Shown: piece after piece, positions 17,628 through 30,918 of the stretch
Layout: each line of letters begins with the position of its first letter
How positions within the stretch are numbered: the first letter of the stretch is position 1
Assembly (NCBI GenBank): GCA_013177945.1
Contig: JABLXW010000008.1
Span: 1 to 64,000, forward strand
DNA length: 64,000 bases
Reading direction: 5' to 3'
Source of the DNA: Bacillota bacterium
Lineage (GTDB): Bacteria > Bacillota > DSM-12270 > Thermacetogeniales > Thermacetogeniaceae
The notes under the pieces: model-generated
What the model was told of the DNA's origin: nothing
The model's database searches: none
Seen by the model: the letters and a program-made list of their open reading frames with translations, nothing else
Program-made: the position numbers and the translations under genes

Positions 17628-18776
17628 TTAATTCTTGTTCACTGCAATTTTCTTGATTTCGTTGAGATAGTCCTCGTAAATATAAACAAGCTCCTTGTCA
17701 AAGAGGGGGCGCTTGAGTTCTACAGCCGCCTTCCTGACCCGCGCCAAAATGTCGTTTGCTTCTTCCTCGGTCAGGCCTATCCCGTATTCTTCAAACTTTG
17801 CCTTGATCGCATTGGTGCCCGAATGCTTCCCGATCACGATCTGGCGCTCCAGACCCACCTCCTCGGGGCAGAAAACCTCGTAGGTGCGCGGGTTCTTCAG
17901 GGCGCCGTCGGCGTGGATTCCGGATTCGTGGGCAAACATGTTGGAGCCCACGATCGGCTTCCAGGCAGGAAGCTCCCGCTTCGAGGCAAGGGAGACGTAC
18001 TCGGCCAGCTCCCGGAACTTCGCGGTCTTGAAATTCAGATCGATTCCCTGGAGATATTTTAAGGCCATCACCACTTCTTCCAGCGCCGCATTGCCGGCGC
18101 GTTCCCCCAGACCGATGACGGTTACCCCCACCCAGGTGGCACCCGCCCGCACTCCGGCCAGGGCGTTGGCGGTGGCCATCCCGAAGTCGTTGTGGGTGTG
18201 CATTTCGATATCAATCCCGACTTTTTCAATCAGATTCTTTACCCGTTCATAGGTGGTAAAAGGATCGAGAATCCCCACCGTGTCGCAGAAGCGCAGCCGG
18301 TCTGCACCCGCCTCCTTTGCCGCCTGCGCAAATTCCAGCAGAAACTCAGGATCCGACCGGGAGGCGTCCTCGGCATTGACCGAAATGTAAACCCCATGCT
18401 GCTTCGCAAACTCGGTCGCCCTGACCATGCTTTCCAGCACCTTCTGTCTGGTGCTCCGGAGTTTATGCTCAATGTGAATATCGGAGGTAGAGATCGAGAT
18501 CGCGACCGCATCTACCCCGCACTCCAGAGAGGCTTCAATATCCTTGATAACGGCCCGGTTCCATCCCATGATGCTGGCGCGCAGACCCAGCTGGCAGATC
18601 TCCTTAATGGCCTCTTTCTCGTGACCCCCCATTACGGGAATCCCGGCTTCGATCTGGTCAACCCCAATGTCGTCAAGCATTTTCGCAATCCGGATTTTTT
18701 CGTGGTTGGAAAAGACGACACCTGCTGTTTGTTCTCCATCCCGGAGCGTGGTATCCACAATTTTAATATGGTTCAC
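17628..18776 (-). CDS. Homocitrate synthase / Re-citrate synthase-like enzyme (NifV family)
   Basis: This 382-residue Claisen-condensing TIM-barrel enzyme shows the LeuA-family motifs VDTTLRDGEQTAGVVFS, MHTHNDFGMATANALAG and FAHESGIHADG. The DGEQTAG and AGIP forms are typical of NifV-type homocitrate synthases. Re-citrate synthases belong to the same superfamily, so acceptor choice (2-oxoglutarate or oxaloacetate) cannot be told by eye. It lacks the C-terminal leucine-regulatory domain of LeuA. The GTG at 18776 with GGGGAGGGG upstream gives a family-like N-terminus, although the frame is open to 18821. No nitrogenase genes are in the window. The isocitrate-type dehydrogenase downstream favours the citrate reading. 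Confidence 0.82.
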   Translation of the reverse strand: MNHIKIVDTTLRDGEQTAGVVFSNHEKIRIAKMLDDIGVDQIEAGIPVMGGHEKEAIKEICQLGLRASIMGWNRAVIKDIEASLECGVDAVAISISTSDIHIEHKLRSTRQKVLESMVRATEFAKQHGVYISVNAEDASRSDPEFLLEFAQAAKEAGADRLRFCDTVGILDPFTTYERVKNLIEKVGIDIEMHTHNDFGMATANALAGVRAGATWVGVTVIGLGERAGNAALEEVVMALKYLQGIDLNFKTAKFRELAEYVSLASKRELPAWKPIVGSNMFAHESGIHADGALKNPRTYEVFCPEEVGLERQIVIGKHSGTNAIKAKFEEYGIGLTEEEANDILARVRKAAVELKRPLFDKELVYIYEDYLNEIKKIAVNKN

Positions 18777-18780
18777 AGCT

Positions 18781-18855
18781 TCACCCCTCCCCATTGCTGT
18801 CCAAATCCCAAAACCATCCACAGCCAGGATGATTCGACCTTGTAGATTTCTTCAT
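18781..18855 (-). CDS. Possible 24-codon leader peptide before the citrate/homocitrate synthase gene
   Basis: An ATG at 18855 preceded by CCAGGA opens a 24-codon frame rich in Trp, Cys and Asp. It ends in a TGA at 18781-18783 that overlaps the ribosome site of the synthase gene, whose GTG is 5 bases further on. The position suits translational coupling or attenuation. The ribosome site is weak and no clear antiterminator pair was seen, so a chance frame is quite possible. Confidence 0.25.
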   Translation of the reverse strand: MKKSTRSNHPGCGWFWDLDSNGEG

Positions 18856-18884
18856 TCCTGGCCAAAAAACCTTCTGATATAATT

Positions 18885-20324
18885 TTACTGGATTTTCTCC
18901 TTGATTATTTTGTTCACCGCCTGAGGATTGGCCTTACCGCGCGTCGCTTTCATTACCTGCCCGACCAGAAAGGCCAGGGCCTTCTCCTTCCCGCTCCGGT
19001 AGTCCGCCACAACCCCCGGATGGGCGGCAAGCACCTCGTCCACCACCCGCGCCAGCTCTGCTTCATCGCTGATCTGGACGAGGCCCCTCGCCTCGACAAT
19101 TTCGCGCGCCCTCTTCCCGGTCCGGAACATTTCCTCAAAGACGGTTTTCGCGATTTTTCCGCTGATCGTCCCCTCTTTTAAAAGCTCCAGCATCTCGACA
19201 AGGTGAGATGGCGTCAACTTCGTTTCCGCCACTTCGAGGTCCGAGGCCTTCAGGAGCCGCAGAAATTCGCCCATGATCCAGTTGCTGACCGTTTTCGGAT
19301 CCGGGTAGCCGCGCACGCACGCCTCGTAAAAGTCGGCCAGCGGGCGGGAACTCGTAAGCACTCCGGCGTCATAGGAGGGAAGGCCGTATTCCCTGACAAA
19401 GCGCTGCTTCCGGGCCTCGGGAAGCTCGGGCAGCCCTTCCCTGACGCGGGCAATAAAATCAGAGCTGAGCACAATGGGAACAAGATCGGGATCGGGAAAA
19501 TAGCGGTAATCCGAAGCTTCTTCCTTCGTCCGCATCCCTACCGTCGTTCCCTGCTCTTCGTCCCAGGCGCGGGTTTCCCTCACCACCCGGCCCCCCGCTT
19601 CCCAGATTGCGCACTGCCGGGCCATCTCCGCACTGAGGGCGCGGTGCACAGCCCGGAAGGAGTTCATGTTTTTGATCTCCGTTTTCGGATTTAAGACATT
19701 CGTCCCGACAGGGCGCACCGAAATATTCGCATCGCACCGGAGAGAACCCTCTTCCATTTTGCAGTCGGAGACATCGATGTACTGCAAAATGGCCTTCAAT
19801 TTCTCCAGGAAGAGGCGCGCCTCCTCGGGAGACCTCAGATCCGGCTCCGTAACGATCTCCAGCAGCGGCACCCCTGCCCGGTTCGTATCCACCAGAGAGC
19901 AGTCCGCGTCTTCCCCTTCCCCGTGAATCAGCTTCCCGGCGTCCTCCTCCATGTGCACCCTTGTAATTCCAATGCGCCTCTTGACCCCCTCCACCTCCAG
20001 CTCAAGGTAGCCGTTCCGGCAGAGGGGAAGGTCGTACTGGGATATCTGGTAGTTTTTAGGCAGATCCGGGTAAAAGTAATTTTTCCGGTCGAACTTGCTG
20101 AAAGAAGCGATCTCGCAGTTCAAAGCAAGCCCCGTGCGAACGGCATACTCCAAAACAGCCTGATTCAAGACAGGGAGCACGCCGGGAAGCCCCAGGCAAA
20201 CCGGGCAAACGTTGGTATTCGGTTCGCTTCCGAAAACATTGGGGCAGCTGCAGAAAGCCTTCGATTTCGTGCGCAGTTCCACATGAACCTCAAGACCGAT
20301 TACGGCCTCGTATTCGGCCATCAT
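18885..20324 (-). CDS. gatB: Aspartyl/glutamyl-tRNA(Asn/Gln) amidotransferase subunit B
   Basis: This 479-residue protein is the tRNA-binding and kinase subunit of the GatCAB amidotransferase. The N-terminal domain begins [20 protein letters not shown] and contains the Cys-x-Cys...Cys-x2-Cys zinc-type cluster (FCSCPN...VCPVC). The C-terminal YqeY-like tail ends [20 protein letters not shown]. The complex converts Glu-tRNA(Gln) and/or Asp-tRNA(Asn) to the amide form. The ATG at 20324 has GGGGGG upstream. It lies 15 bp after gatA and the length is normal. Confidence 0.96.
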   Translation of the reverse strand: MMAEYEAVIGLEVHVELRTKSKAFCSCPNVFGSEPNTNVCPVCLGLPGVLPVLNQAVLEYAVRTGLALNCEIASFSKFDRKNYFYPDLPKNYQISQYDLPLCRNGYLELEVEGVKRRIGITRVHMEEDAGKLIHGEGEDADCSLVDTNRAGVPLLEIVTEPDLRSPEEARLFLEKLKAILQYIDVSDCKMEEGSLRCDANISVRPVGTNVLNPKTEIKNMNSFRAVHRALSAEMARQCAIWEAGGRVVRETRAWDEEQGTTVGMRTKEEASDYRYFPDPDLVPIVLSSDFIARVREGLPELPEARKQRFVREYGLPSYDAGVLTSSRPLADFYEACVRGYPDPKTVSNWIMGEFLRLLKASDLEVAETKLTPSHLVEMLELLKEGTISGKIAKTVFEEMFRTGKRAREIVEARGLVQISDEAELARVVDEVLAAHPGVVADYRSGKEKALAFLVGQVMKATRGKANPQAVNKIIKEKIQ

Positions 20325-20339
20325 TCGTCCCCCCTGTTT

Positions 20340-21851
20340 TCAGGGCCCGGTTTTTTCCACCGGCTCCTGTTCTGGTTCTCCTTTTAAAGGTGGTCTTGCC
20401 AGGTGGTAGGGCGTGCTCTGCTCATAAGCATAGGCTACCCTCAGCAGGGTCCCCTCGCCAAAGGGGGGCGCCATGATTTGCAGCCCGACCGGCAAACCTT
20501 CGACAAAGCCGCAGGGAAGCGAGAGGGCGGGAATCCCCGCCAGGTTGATCGGGATTGTATAGACATCGGAAAGATACATCACCAGGGGATCCCCGGCTTT
20601 TTCCCCAAACCGGAAGGGTGGAGTGGGAGAGGTCGGAGAAACAATCACATCAAACTGCTCAAACAGCCGGTTGAAGTCCTGCCTGATGAGGGTGCGGAGC
20701 TTTAATGCCTTTAAGTAATAGGCGTCGTAATATCCAGAACTCAAGGCATAGGTGCCCAGCATAATTCGCCTCTTCACCTCGGGCCCGAACCCCTCGCTCC
20801 GGGTTCGCATGTACATTTCCAACAGATTATAGTTTCCCCCCTTTTCCGGAGCGGCGCGGTACCCGTAGCGAACCCCATCATAACGCGCCAGGTTCGAACT
20901 GGCTTCAGCCGGAGCAATGATGTAGTAGCAGGGGAGAGCGTATTCTGCATGGGGGAAGGAACACTCCTCCACAACCGCCCCCAAATCCTCCAGCCGGCTA
21001 ATTGCAGCCCGAACCACTTCCCCCACCCGGGGGTCAAGCCCCTTTCCGAAGAATTCCCGGGGCACCCCCACCTTCACGCCCCTGGCTTCCCCGGTAAGGT
21101 AAGAGGTATAATCCGGAACCGGGAAGGGGGCTGATGTGGAATCAAGGGGATCGTGGCCGGCAATCGCATTCAGAACCAGGGCGCAGTCCCGCACATCCTT
21201 TGTAAGGGGGCCGATCTGGTCAAGGGAAGACGCAAAGGCCACCAGTCCGAAGCGGGAAACGAGCCCGTAGGTGGGCTTCAAACCCACAATCCCGCAGAAG
21301 GAGGCCGGCTGCCTGATAGAGCCTCCCGTATCGGAACCTAAAGCATAGACCGCCTCTCCTGCAGCAACGGCCGCAGCCGCCCCTCCACTGGAGCCGCCGG
21401 GCACGTATCCCAGGTGCCAGGGGTTCCGGGTCGGAAAAAAAGCCGAGTTCTCTGTGGAGGAACCCATCGCAAATTCGTCCATGTTCAGTTTCCCGGTGAA
21501 AACCGCCCCTGCGGCGGCCAGCTTTTTCACAACAGTTGCATCGTAGGGAGGGACGAAGTTCTCCAGCATCCGGGAGGAGCAGGTGGTGCGCGTCCCCCGG
21601 GTGCACAGGTTATCCTTCAAACCTGCCGGGATCCCTGCAAGGGGGCCCGGTATTTCCCCTTCCCGCCTTTTCCGGTCGATCTCTTTTGCCGCCTGGTAAG
21701 CTGTTTCCTCTGTAACGGTTACGTAGGCCTGAATCCGGTCCTCCACTTCATAGATCCGGGCAAAAACCGCACGCGTAATTTCCTCTGCGGATGCTTCACC
21801 CTTTTTCAGCATTTCAGCCAGCTGATGAGCCGTTAACTGAAAAAGTTCCAT
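20340..21851 (-). CDS. gatA: Aspartyl/glutamyl-tRNA(Asn/Gln) amidotransferase subunit A
   Basis: This 503-residue amidase-signature protein releases ammonia from glutamine for GatB. The Ser-cisSer-Lys catalytic region is visible as [12 protein letters not shown] (Lys) and [18 protein letters not shown] with [16 protein letters not shown]. The start ATG at 21851 has AAAAAGGAG upstream. It sits between gatC and gatB in the usual C-A-B order. The C-terminal tail ends in a Glu/Pro-rich stretch of little significance. Confidence 0.96.
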   Translation of the reverse strand: MELFQLTAHQLAEMLKKGEASAEEITRAVFARIYEVEDRIQAYVTVTEETAYQAAKEIDRKRREGEIPGPLAGIPAGLKDNLCTRGTRTTCSSRMLENFVPPYDATVVKKLAAAGAVFTGKLNMDEFAMGSSTENSAFFPTRNPWHLGYVPGGSSGGAAAAVAAGEAVYALGSDTGGSIRQPASFCGIVGLKPTYGLVSRFGLVAFASSLDQIGPLTKDVRDCALVLNAIAGHDPLDSTSAPFPVPDYTSYLTGEARGVKVGVPREFFGKGLDPRVGEVVRAAISRLEDLGAVVEECSFPHAEYALPCYYIIAPAEASSNLARYDGVRYGYRAAPEKGGNYNLLEMYMRTRSEGFGPEVKRRIMLGTYALSSGYYDAYYLKALKLRTLIRQDFNRLFEQFDVIVSPTSPTPPFRFGEKAGDPLVMYLSDVYTIPINLAGIPALSLPCGFVEGLPVGLQIMAPPFGEGTLLRVAYAYEQSTPYHLARPPLKGEPEQEPVEKTGP

Positions 21852-21868
21852 AAATCCAAAACTCCTTT

Positions 21869-22153
21869 TTAAATGATGCGCGGGACCTTGAAATAACCCG
21901 CCTCCCGCTCCGGGGCATTCCCGAGCACCTCTTCCCGGGGGAGAGATTCTCTTGCTTCGTCAGGCCGGGAAACATTCTGGAGGGGCAGGACGTGGTAGGT
22001 AGGCTCCACGTGAGCCGTGTCCAGACGGTTGATCATCTCTGCATATTCCAAAACAGAACTCAACTGGGCGCGGAACTGCTCTTTTTCTTCTTCACTTAAA
22101 GCAAGGCGCGCAAGGATTGCTACGTGCTCAACTTCCTCCCTGCTTAATTTCAT
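21869..22153 (-). CDS. gatC: Aspartyl/glutamyl-tRNA(Asn/Gln) amidotransferase subunit C
   Basis: This 94-residue small subunit wraps around the GatA-GatB interface. It begins [20 protein letters not shown] and ends with the family's [12 protein letters not shown]. The ATG at 22153 has GGAGGGAAG upstream and gives the normal length, so the frame's extension to 22216 is rejected. It is the first gene of gatCAB, with a good sigma-A promoter just upstream. Confidence 0.94.
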   Translation of the reverse strand: MKLSREEVEHVAILARLALSEEEKEQFRAQLSSVLEYAEMINRLDTAHVEPTYHVLPLQNVSRPDEARESLPREEVLGNAPEREAGYFKVPRII

Positions 22154-22224
22154 TTCACTTCCCTCCCTGGGGGCCGCGGAGAAAAGCCGCGCAATTGTGA
22201 ACCTGAGTGCTATCACATGCCTAA

Positions 22225-22253
22225 ATTATAACAGAAGAGCCAAAACCCCGCAA
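22225..22253 (-). promoter_or_regulatory. Sigma-A promoter of gatCAB
   Basis: TTGCGG (22253-22248) and TATAAT (22230-22225), both read on the minus strand, are separated by exactly 17 bp. Transcription would start near 22218, about 65 nt before the gatC ATG. This splits the long minus-strand run, so gatCAB and probably the citrate-type genes can be expressed separately from ligA and the his genes. Confidence 0.72.
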
Positions 22254-22339
22254 CTTCCGCGCCGGCTCCGCAAGCGGAGGGGCTCTCCGGCAATCTTCGA
22301 GCTGGCTCAAAATGAAGCAAAGAGCCTGCGGCTGCCCGG

Positions 22340-25730
<3,391 letters not shown>

Positions 25731-25844
25731 TTAGTGTCTCTCCATTTTCGGAAGGTTCCGCTAAAATCAGTATCCCCAGTTTCCGGGCGAAACAAAGGGC
25801 CCGGCACAAGTGAAGCCCGGGCGGCCAGCGTCCGGCATGCCGGG

Positions 25845-28070
25845 CTAAACCCGGCGCAAAGGAGCATACTTCACCAGAAGGTGCTTTACCCCCACCTGCT
25901 CGAAGGAAACGATGATTTCCAAATCACCCCCGGGGCCCACCCTGGTTTCCGTAACAACACCCGGTCCGAATTTCGCGTGCTCCACCCGGTCCCCGACCTG
26001 CAGATCCCCCTGCGGCTCAACGTCCCTCTCAGCCGCCTCCAGCAGAGCGCGCCCCGTAAAAACCGGCGGAAGCTTCTCCCTCCGGTCCCGCGCGGGCCGG
26101 CCCTGAACCGGCACCGGACGCACCGGGGCTCCACCCCCAGGCAGGACGGGGTAAAGCAGTTCCTGCGGGATTTCCTGGAGAAAACGCGAGGGCTCGCGGG
26201 GTGTCCCGTTGCCCTGAAGGTAGCGCCGGCAGGCCCAGGAGAAAAAGAGCCTTTCCCGCGCCCTGGTAATTCCAACATAGCAGAGCCGGCGCTCTTCTTC
26301 AAGCTCCTCTTCCTCTCCCAAAGCGTGGGCATGGGGAAAGAGGCCCTCCTCGAGGCCGGTCATGAAGACAACGGGAAACTCCAGACCCTTCGCGGTGTGG
26401 AGGGTCATCAAGACAACCGCGTTCTCCTCCGCCCGGTAGTTGTCGATTTCGGCCACCAGAGCCAGCCGCTCCAGGAATCCAGCCAGAGACCTGTCTTCGC
26501 TTTCCTCGTCGTACTCCCTTGCCACACCTAAAAACTCTTTTAAATTTTCCAGCCTTGTCTCCGCCTCAACGGTCTGCTCCGCCTCCAGCAGGGAGCGGTA
26601 CCCCGTTTCCTCCAGAATTCTTTCGGCGAGCGCGGCAACCGTCAGCTCCTCCTGTTCCTCCCGCCAGCGGTCCACCATTTCGAAAAAGGCCCGCAGCGCC
26701 CGGATGGTGCGCGCCCCCAGGCCGGGAATCTTCTCCGGCTCCCTGAGCACCTCTTCCAGGCTCCTTCCCTCCTGCAGTGCCAGTTCCTCCGCCCGGGCAA
26801 GGGCGGTTTCCCCGATTCCCCGGCGGGGAACGTTTAAAATCCGCCTCAGCGAAATCTCGTCTGCGGGGTTCGCCACGAACCGCAGGTAGGCCAGCAGGTC
26901 CCTGATTTCCTTCCGCTCGTAAAACCTGATTCCCCCGAAAATCCGGTATGGAATCTGGTTTCTGATAAACTCCTCTTCAAAGGCGCGGGATTGGGCGTGG
27001 GTCCTGTAAAAGACTGCAAAATCCCGGTGCTCCAGCCCTTCCTCCCGGCGGAGCTTCTCGAGTGTAGCAAGCACAAACCGCGCCTCGTCCCGCTCGTCTA
27101 CGGCCTGGTAATAATAGACCGGTTCTCCGATTCTGTTGGAGGTCCAGAGGCGCTTTGGCTTCCTCCCCCGGTTGCGGGCAATTACAGAATTCGCCACAGC
27201 CAGGATGCGCTGCGTGGAGCGGTAATTCTGCTCCAGCTTGACGATCCGCGCCTCGGGGTAGTCTTTTTCGAAATCGAGGATATTTCTGATATCGGCCCCC
27301 CGCCACCTGTAAATGCACTGGTCATCGTCCCCGACAACACAGAGATTCCGGTAGCCATCCGCGAGCTGGCGTACGAGGACGTACTGGGCATGGTTCGTAT
27401 CCTGGTACTCGTCCACCATGATGTAGCGGAAACGGTGCTGGTAATTTTCCAGCACATGGGGCTCGGCCCGGAAGAGGGCTACGGTTTGAAAAAGGAGGTC
27501 GTCGAAATCTAAAGCATTTTGCTGCAGGAGCTTCGCCTGGTAACAGGAATAAAGGCGGGCCACCGCCTGCGCCCAGGCATCCCGGGCGTGGAGGGCAAAC
27601 TCCTCGGGCCCCACCAGCTCGTTTTTCAGGCTGCTGATCGCCGCCAGCATGCTCCGGGGCCGGTACTTCCTTTCATCAAGACCGAGTTCCCGAAGGCAGT
27701 TTTTGATCACCGTCAGCTGATCGGCTTCGTCGTAAATGACAAAGTTCCGGTCGTAGGGAAGGTGGCGCACCTCCTGGCGGAGGATGCGCACCGCCAGGGA
27801 ATGAAAGGTGCTGATCCAGACATCGCGCGCCCCGGCGCCCACCAGCTGCTGGACGCGCTGGCGCATCTCGGCAGCGGCGCGGTTCGTAAAGGTAACGGCC
27901 AGAATCCTGAAGGGAGACACCCCTGACCGTAAAAGGTGGGCAACCCTGTAGGTAAGCACCCTTGTTTTTCCACTTCCCGCCCCCGCAAAGATGATCAGAG
28001 GGCCCTCCGTGTGGCGCACCGCCTCCTGCTGAGCCGGATTTAAATCCTCCCAGAAACCCACCTGTATCAC
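25845..28070 (-). CDS. pcrA: ATP-dependent DNA helicase, PcrA/UvrD type
   Basis: This 741-residue superfamily 1A helicase shows all core motifs: LNPAQQEAV (Q motif), GAGSGKTRVLTYRV (Walker A), VDEYQDTNH (motif II), VVGDDDQCIYRWRGA (motif III), QNYRSTQRIL (motif IV), and LMTLHTAKGLEFPVVF and YVGITRARERL (V/VI). The C-terminal tail (VGDRVEHAKFGPGVVTETR) is the Tudor-like domain of PcrA that contacts RNA polymerase in Bacillus. The start abuts hisIE with no gap, so it is co-transcribed with the his genes. Its role is repair, plasmid and conflict processing. Confidence 0.96.
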   Translation of the reverse strand: MIQVGFWEDLNPAQQEAVRHTEGPLIIFAGAGSGKTRVLTYRVAHLLRSGVSPFRILAVTFTNRAAAEMRQRVQQLVGAGARDVWISTFHSLAVRILRQEVRHLPYDRNFVIYDEADQLTVIKNCLRELGLDERKYRPRSMLAAISSLKNELVGPEEFALHARDAWAQAVARLYSCYQAKLLQQNALDFDDLLFQTVALFRAEPHVLENYQHRFRYIMVDEYQDTNHAQYVLVRQLADGYRNLCVVGDDDQCIYRWRGADIRNILDFEKDYPEARIVKLEQNYRSTQRILAVANSVIARNRGRKPKRLWTSNRIGEPVYYYQAVDERDEARFVLATLEKLRREEGLEHRDFAVFYRTHAQSRAFEEEFIRNQIPYRIFGGIRFYERKEIRDLLAYLRFVANPADEISLRRILNVPRRGIGETALARAEELALQEGRSLEEVLREPEKIPGLGARTIRALRAFFEMVDRWREEQEELTVAALAERILEETGYRSLLEAEQTVEAETRLENLKEFLGVAREYDEESEDRSLAGFLERLALVAEIDNYRAEENAVVLMTLHTAKGLEFPVVFMTGLEEGLFPHAHALGEEEELEEERRLCYVGITRARERLFFSWACRRYLQGNGTPREPSRFLQEIPQELLYPVLPGGGAPVRPVPVQGRPARDRREKLPPVFTGRALLEAAERDVEPQGDLQVGDRVEHAKFGPGVVTETRVGPGGDLEIIVSFEQVGVKHLLVKYAPLRRV

Positions 28071-28730
28071 CTACCGGCGCCGCTCCGCCAGTTTCGCCCA
28101 AACCTCGCCGGGGCTTAAGTTGCATTCCGCCAGCAAAACCAGAAGATGGTAGACCAGGTCGGCGGCTTCTTCCGCCAGCTCCTCCCGGTTCCGGTTCTTC
28201 CCGGCAATCACTACTTCCACCGCTTCTTCCCCCAGCTTCTTTGCTATCCTGTCAATTCCCTCCCGGAACAATTTCGCAGTATAGGAGCCTTCGGGCAGAG
28301 TTCGCTGCCGTTCCTTAATCACCGCAAAAAGCTCGTCAACGATCCCCGGGCCGGAACCCCCGTTCAGGGGTTGACCCAGGCAGCGGAAAAAACAGGAGCG
28401 GTATCCTTCGTGACACGCCCCACCTAACTGCTCAACCCTGAAGAGGAGGGCATCCCCGTCGCAGTCGATCCGCACCTCCCGGATGTACTGGTGGTTTCCG
28501 CTGGTCTCCCCTTTCAGCCAGAGGCGCTGCCTGCTCCGGCTGTAAAACCAGGTCCGCCCCGTCCGCAGGGAGCGGAGGAAGGACTCCCGGTTCATATAGG
28601 CAACCATCAAGACCTCACCGGTTGCCGCATCCTGGACTACCGCCGGGATTAAACCGGCTTCGTTGAATTTTACGCAATCCAGCACCGCCTGAATCTCCTG
28701 CTCATCTGTCAAAACCGGCTTCGCCTTCAT
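28071..28730 (-). CDS. hisIE: Phosphoribosyl-AMP cyclohydrolase / phosphoribosyl-ATP pyrophosphohydrolase
   Basis: This 219-residue bifunctional enzyme catalyses histidine steps 2 and 3. The N-terminal HisI domain (about 1-115) includes [18 protein letters not shown], the metal-binding [10 protein letters not shown] and [11 protein letters not shown]. The C-terminal HisE domain (about 125-215) shows GSYTAKLF and the metal-binding [12 protein letters not shown] and [13 protein letters not shown]. It overlaps hisF by 4 bp and is the last his gene of the operon, directly followed by pcrA. Confidence 0.96.
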   Translation of the reverse strand: MKAKPVLTDEQEIQAVLDCVKFNEAGLIPAVVQDAATGEVLMVAYMNRESFLRSLRTGRTWFYSRSRQRLWLKGETSGNHQYIREVRIDCDGDALLFRVEQLGGACHEGYRSCFFRCLGQPLNGGSGPGIVDELFAVIKERQRTLPEGSYTAKLFREGIDRIAKKLGEEAVEVVIAGKNRNREELAEEAADLVYHLLVLLAECNLSPGEVWAKLAERRR

Positions 28731-29485
28731 AGCCGCACGGGCACTCCCCTCTCCGCCAGATACTCCTTTGCCTCTCTAATTGTATACTCCCGGTAGTGAA
28801 AGATGGAAGCTGCCAAAACCGCGTCTGCCGCCCCCTGTGTCAAACCCTCCCAGAGGTGCTCCAGGCTTCCGGCACCCCCGGAGGCGATCACCGGAATTCC
28901 TACAGCCGAGCTAACAGCCCGGGTCAAAGCAAGGTCATAGCCGTCCTTCGTCCCATCGCGGTCAAGGCTGGTCAAAAGGATTTCCCCGGCGCCGCGCTGC
29001 TCCACCTCCCGCGCCCAGGCGAGGGCATCCAATCCCGTCCCCCGCCTTCCCCCATGCGTCAGAACCTCCCAGCGGCCGGGGGAGACCTGGCGGGCATCGA
29101 TGGCCACCACAATGCACTGGCTCCCGAACTTCCGCGCCCCCTCCGTGATCAGTTCCGGATTCAGCACCGCTGCGGTATTGATGGCAATTTTATCGGCCCC
29201 CGCCTGGAGCATTTCCCTGATGTCCTCCAGAGTCCGGATCCCCCCGCCGACCGTAAAGGGAATAAAAACGTTTTCCGCCGTCCGCCGCACCACATCCACC
29301 ATCGTCTTCCGCTCTTCAAAGGAGGCCGTAATGTCGAGAAAAACCAGTTCGTCGGCCCCTTCCGCATCGTAAAAAGCGGCCAGTTCCACCGGATCCCCGG
29401 CGTCTCTCAGATCGACAAACTTTATCCCCTTCACAACCCGTCCTGCGTCCACATCAAGACAGGGAATGATTCTTTTCGCCAGCAC
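28727..29485 (-). CDS. hisF: Imidazole glycerol phosphate synthase, cyclase subunit
   Basis: This 252-residue half-barrel-duplicated TIM barrel begins [20 protein letters not shown], with the first catalytic Asp in CLDVDAG. The second, partner aspartate lies in [12 protein letters not shown]. Phosphate-binding repeats include VGGGIRT and IASGGAGS. With HisH it makes IGP and AICAR, the latter linking to the purine genes elsewhere in the window. The start ATG is at 29485, six bases from hisA's stop. Confidence 0.97.
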   Translation of the reverse strand: MLAKRIIPCLDVDAGRVVKGIKFVDLRDAGDPVELAAFYDAEGADELVFLDITASFEERKTMVDVVRRTAENVFIPFTVGGGIRTLEDIREMLQAGADKIAINTAAVLNPELITEGARKFGSQCIVVAIDARQVSPGRWEVLTHGGRRGTGLDALAWAREVEQRGAGEILLTSLDRDGTKDGYDLALTRAVSSAVGIPVIASGGAGSLEHLWEGLTQGAADAVLAASIFHYREYTIREAKEYLAERGVPVRL

Positions 29486-29491
29486 CGAGCA

Positions 29492-30292
29492 TCACTCCCC
29501 GGCTCCTTCTATATTCTTTCCTCCGGTCGTACCTGAGGCCCTACCCCTTGAAAAGGGCGGCCTGTCCCCTTGCGCGATTGCAATGGCTTCTTCAAGCCGG
29601 ATTCTTCCTTCGTAGAGGGCCTTTCCGAGAATTACCCCTTCGACTCCGTCTGCTTCCAGCTCCTGCAGTTTTGCGAGATCCTCGAGGCAGCCGATCCCCC
29701 CGGAGGCGATCACCCGCAAACCGCTCTTCCGGGCAAGCTCCCGGATTGCCTCAAAATTGGGCCCTGCCAGCGTCCCGTCGCGGGCGGTATCGGTAAAAAT
29801 CACCCGCTCTCCGCCCCGCTCCCTGATCTCCCGCGCCACCTCCAGGAAGTGCCTGGCCGTTACCTGCTTCCACCCCCTGACGGCCACAAAACCGTCCCGG
29901 GTGTCGAGGCCCACCACAATCCGCTCTTTCCCGAACTCCCGGCAGGCGGCTTCTACAACCTCCGGGTTCGTAAGGGCAACCGTCCCCAGGACGACCCGCG
30001 CCACCCCGCGGGCGAAGGCGGCCCTGATCTGTTCCAAACTCCGGAGCCCCCCTCCCAGCTGGACAGGCACCGGAACGTGCCTGACAATCTCCTCCACCAC
30101 CTCCAGCTGGCAGGGCTCCCCGGCAAAGGCCCCGTCCAGGTCCACCACGTGGAGCCAGGGCGCCCCCTTTTCCGCCCAGACGCGGGCCGCCGCCACGGGG
30201 TCTGCAGCGTAAACCGTTTCCGCCTCCTCCCTCCCCTGGGTGAGGCGCACGCACCTTCCTTTGCGGAGGTCAACGGCAGGAAAGATCAGCAT
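29492..30292 (-). CDS. hisA: ProFAR isomerase (histidine step 4)
   Basis: This 266-residue HisA-family TIM barrel begins MLIFPAVDLRKGRCVRLTQG, with the catalytic Asp in AVDLRKG. The second acid lies in FTDTARDGTLAGPN, and VIASGGIGC is the phosphate loop. HisA and HisF are paralogues; the AVDL start and TDTxxDGT motif mark this one as HisA. It overlaps hisH by 7 bp. About 20 extra C-terminal residues beyond the usual length run toward hisF and look unstructured. Confidence 0.96.
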   Translation of the reverse strand: MLIFPAVDLRKGRCVRLTQGREEAETVYAADPVAAARVWAEKGAPWLHVVDLDGAFAGEPCQLEVVEEIVRHVPVPVQLGGGLRSLEQIRAAFARGVARVVLGTVALTNPEVVEAACREFGKERIVVGLDTRDGFVAVRGWKQVTARHFLEVAREIRERGGERVIFTDTARDGTLAGPNFEAIRELARKSGLRVIASGGIGCLEDLAKLQELEADGVEGVILGKALYEGRIRLEEAIAIAQGDRPPFSRGRASGTTGGKNIEGAGE

Positions 30293-30897
30293 GCCGCCAC
30301 CAGCCTTCCGAAGTTGGCCAGGACTTCAAGCCCCAGCCGGCTGCTTTTTTCGGGGTGAAACTGGACCCCGAAGAGGTTCCCCCGCGCCACCATGCTCGTA
30401 AACGCGATCCCGTACGCGGTCACCCCGCTGATGACATCCTGGGGAGCAGGGTCCACGTAGTAAGAGTGCACAAAATAAAAATAAGAACGGTCGGGGATCC
30501 CGGTGAAAAGGGGATTGGCCTGCTTTAATTCCACCTGGTTCCAGCCCATGTGGGGAACCTTCACGCGGCCGGGCAGGCGCCGCACCCTGCCCGGAATCAA
30601 ATCCAGGCCCTCGTGCCAGCCCCCCTCCTCACTAAAGCTGAAAAAGAGCTGGAGGCCGAGGCAGATCCCCAGCAGGGGCTTTCCCTGCACCACCGCCTCC
30701 CGCAGGGCGCGGTCCAGCCCCTGGGCGCGGAGGTTCTCCATCGCGTCCCCAAAGGCGCCCACGCCGGGCAAAACGATCCCCCGTGCCTGCTCCAGCTCCT
30801 TCGGGGTCGCAACAATTGCGGCCTGGAATCCCACTTTTTCCAGACCCTTCTGGACGCTCCGGAGGTTCCCCATCCCGTAGTCAACAATGGCAATCAT
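30286..30897 (-). CDS. hisH: Imidazole glycerol phosphate synthase, glutamine amidotransferase subunit
   Basis: This 203-residue class-I amidotransferase begins MIAIVDYGMGNLRSVQKGLE. The triad Cys is in LLGICLGLQLFF, and the His and Glu are in GVQFHPEKSS. PGVGAFGDAM is the conserved oxyanion region. It supplies ammonia to HisF. The ATG at 30897 is preceded by a purine-rich stretch, and the gene lies 21 bp after hisB. Confidence 0.97.
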   Translation of the reverse strand: MIAIVDYGMGNLRSVQKGLEKVGFQAAIVATPKELEQARGIVLPGVGAFGDAMENLRAQGLDRALREAVVQGKPLLGICLGLQLFFSFSEEGGWHEGLDLIPGRVRRLPGRVKVPHMGWNQVELKQANPLFTGIPDRSYFYFVHSYYVDPAPQDVISGVTAYGIAFTSMVARGNLFGVQFHPEKSSRLGLEVLANFGRLVAAC

Positions 30898-30918
30898 CTT
30901 TTCCGTTTCCTCTCCCTG

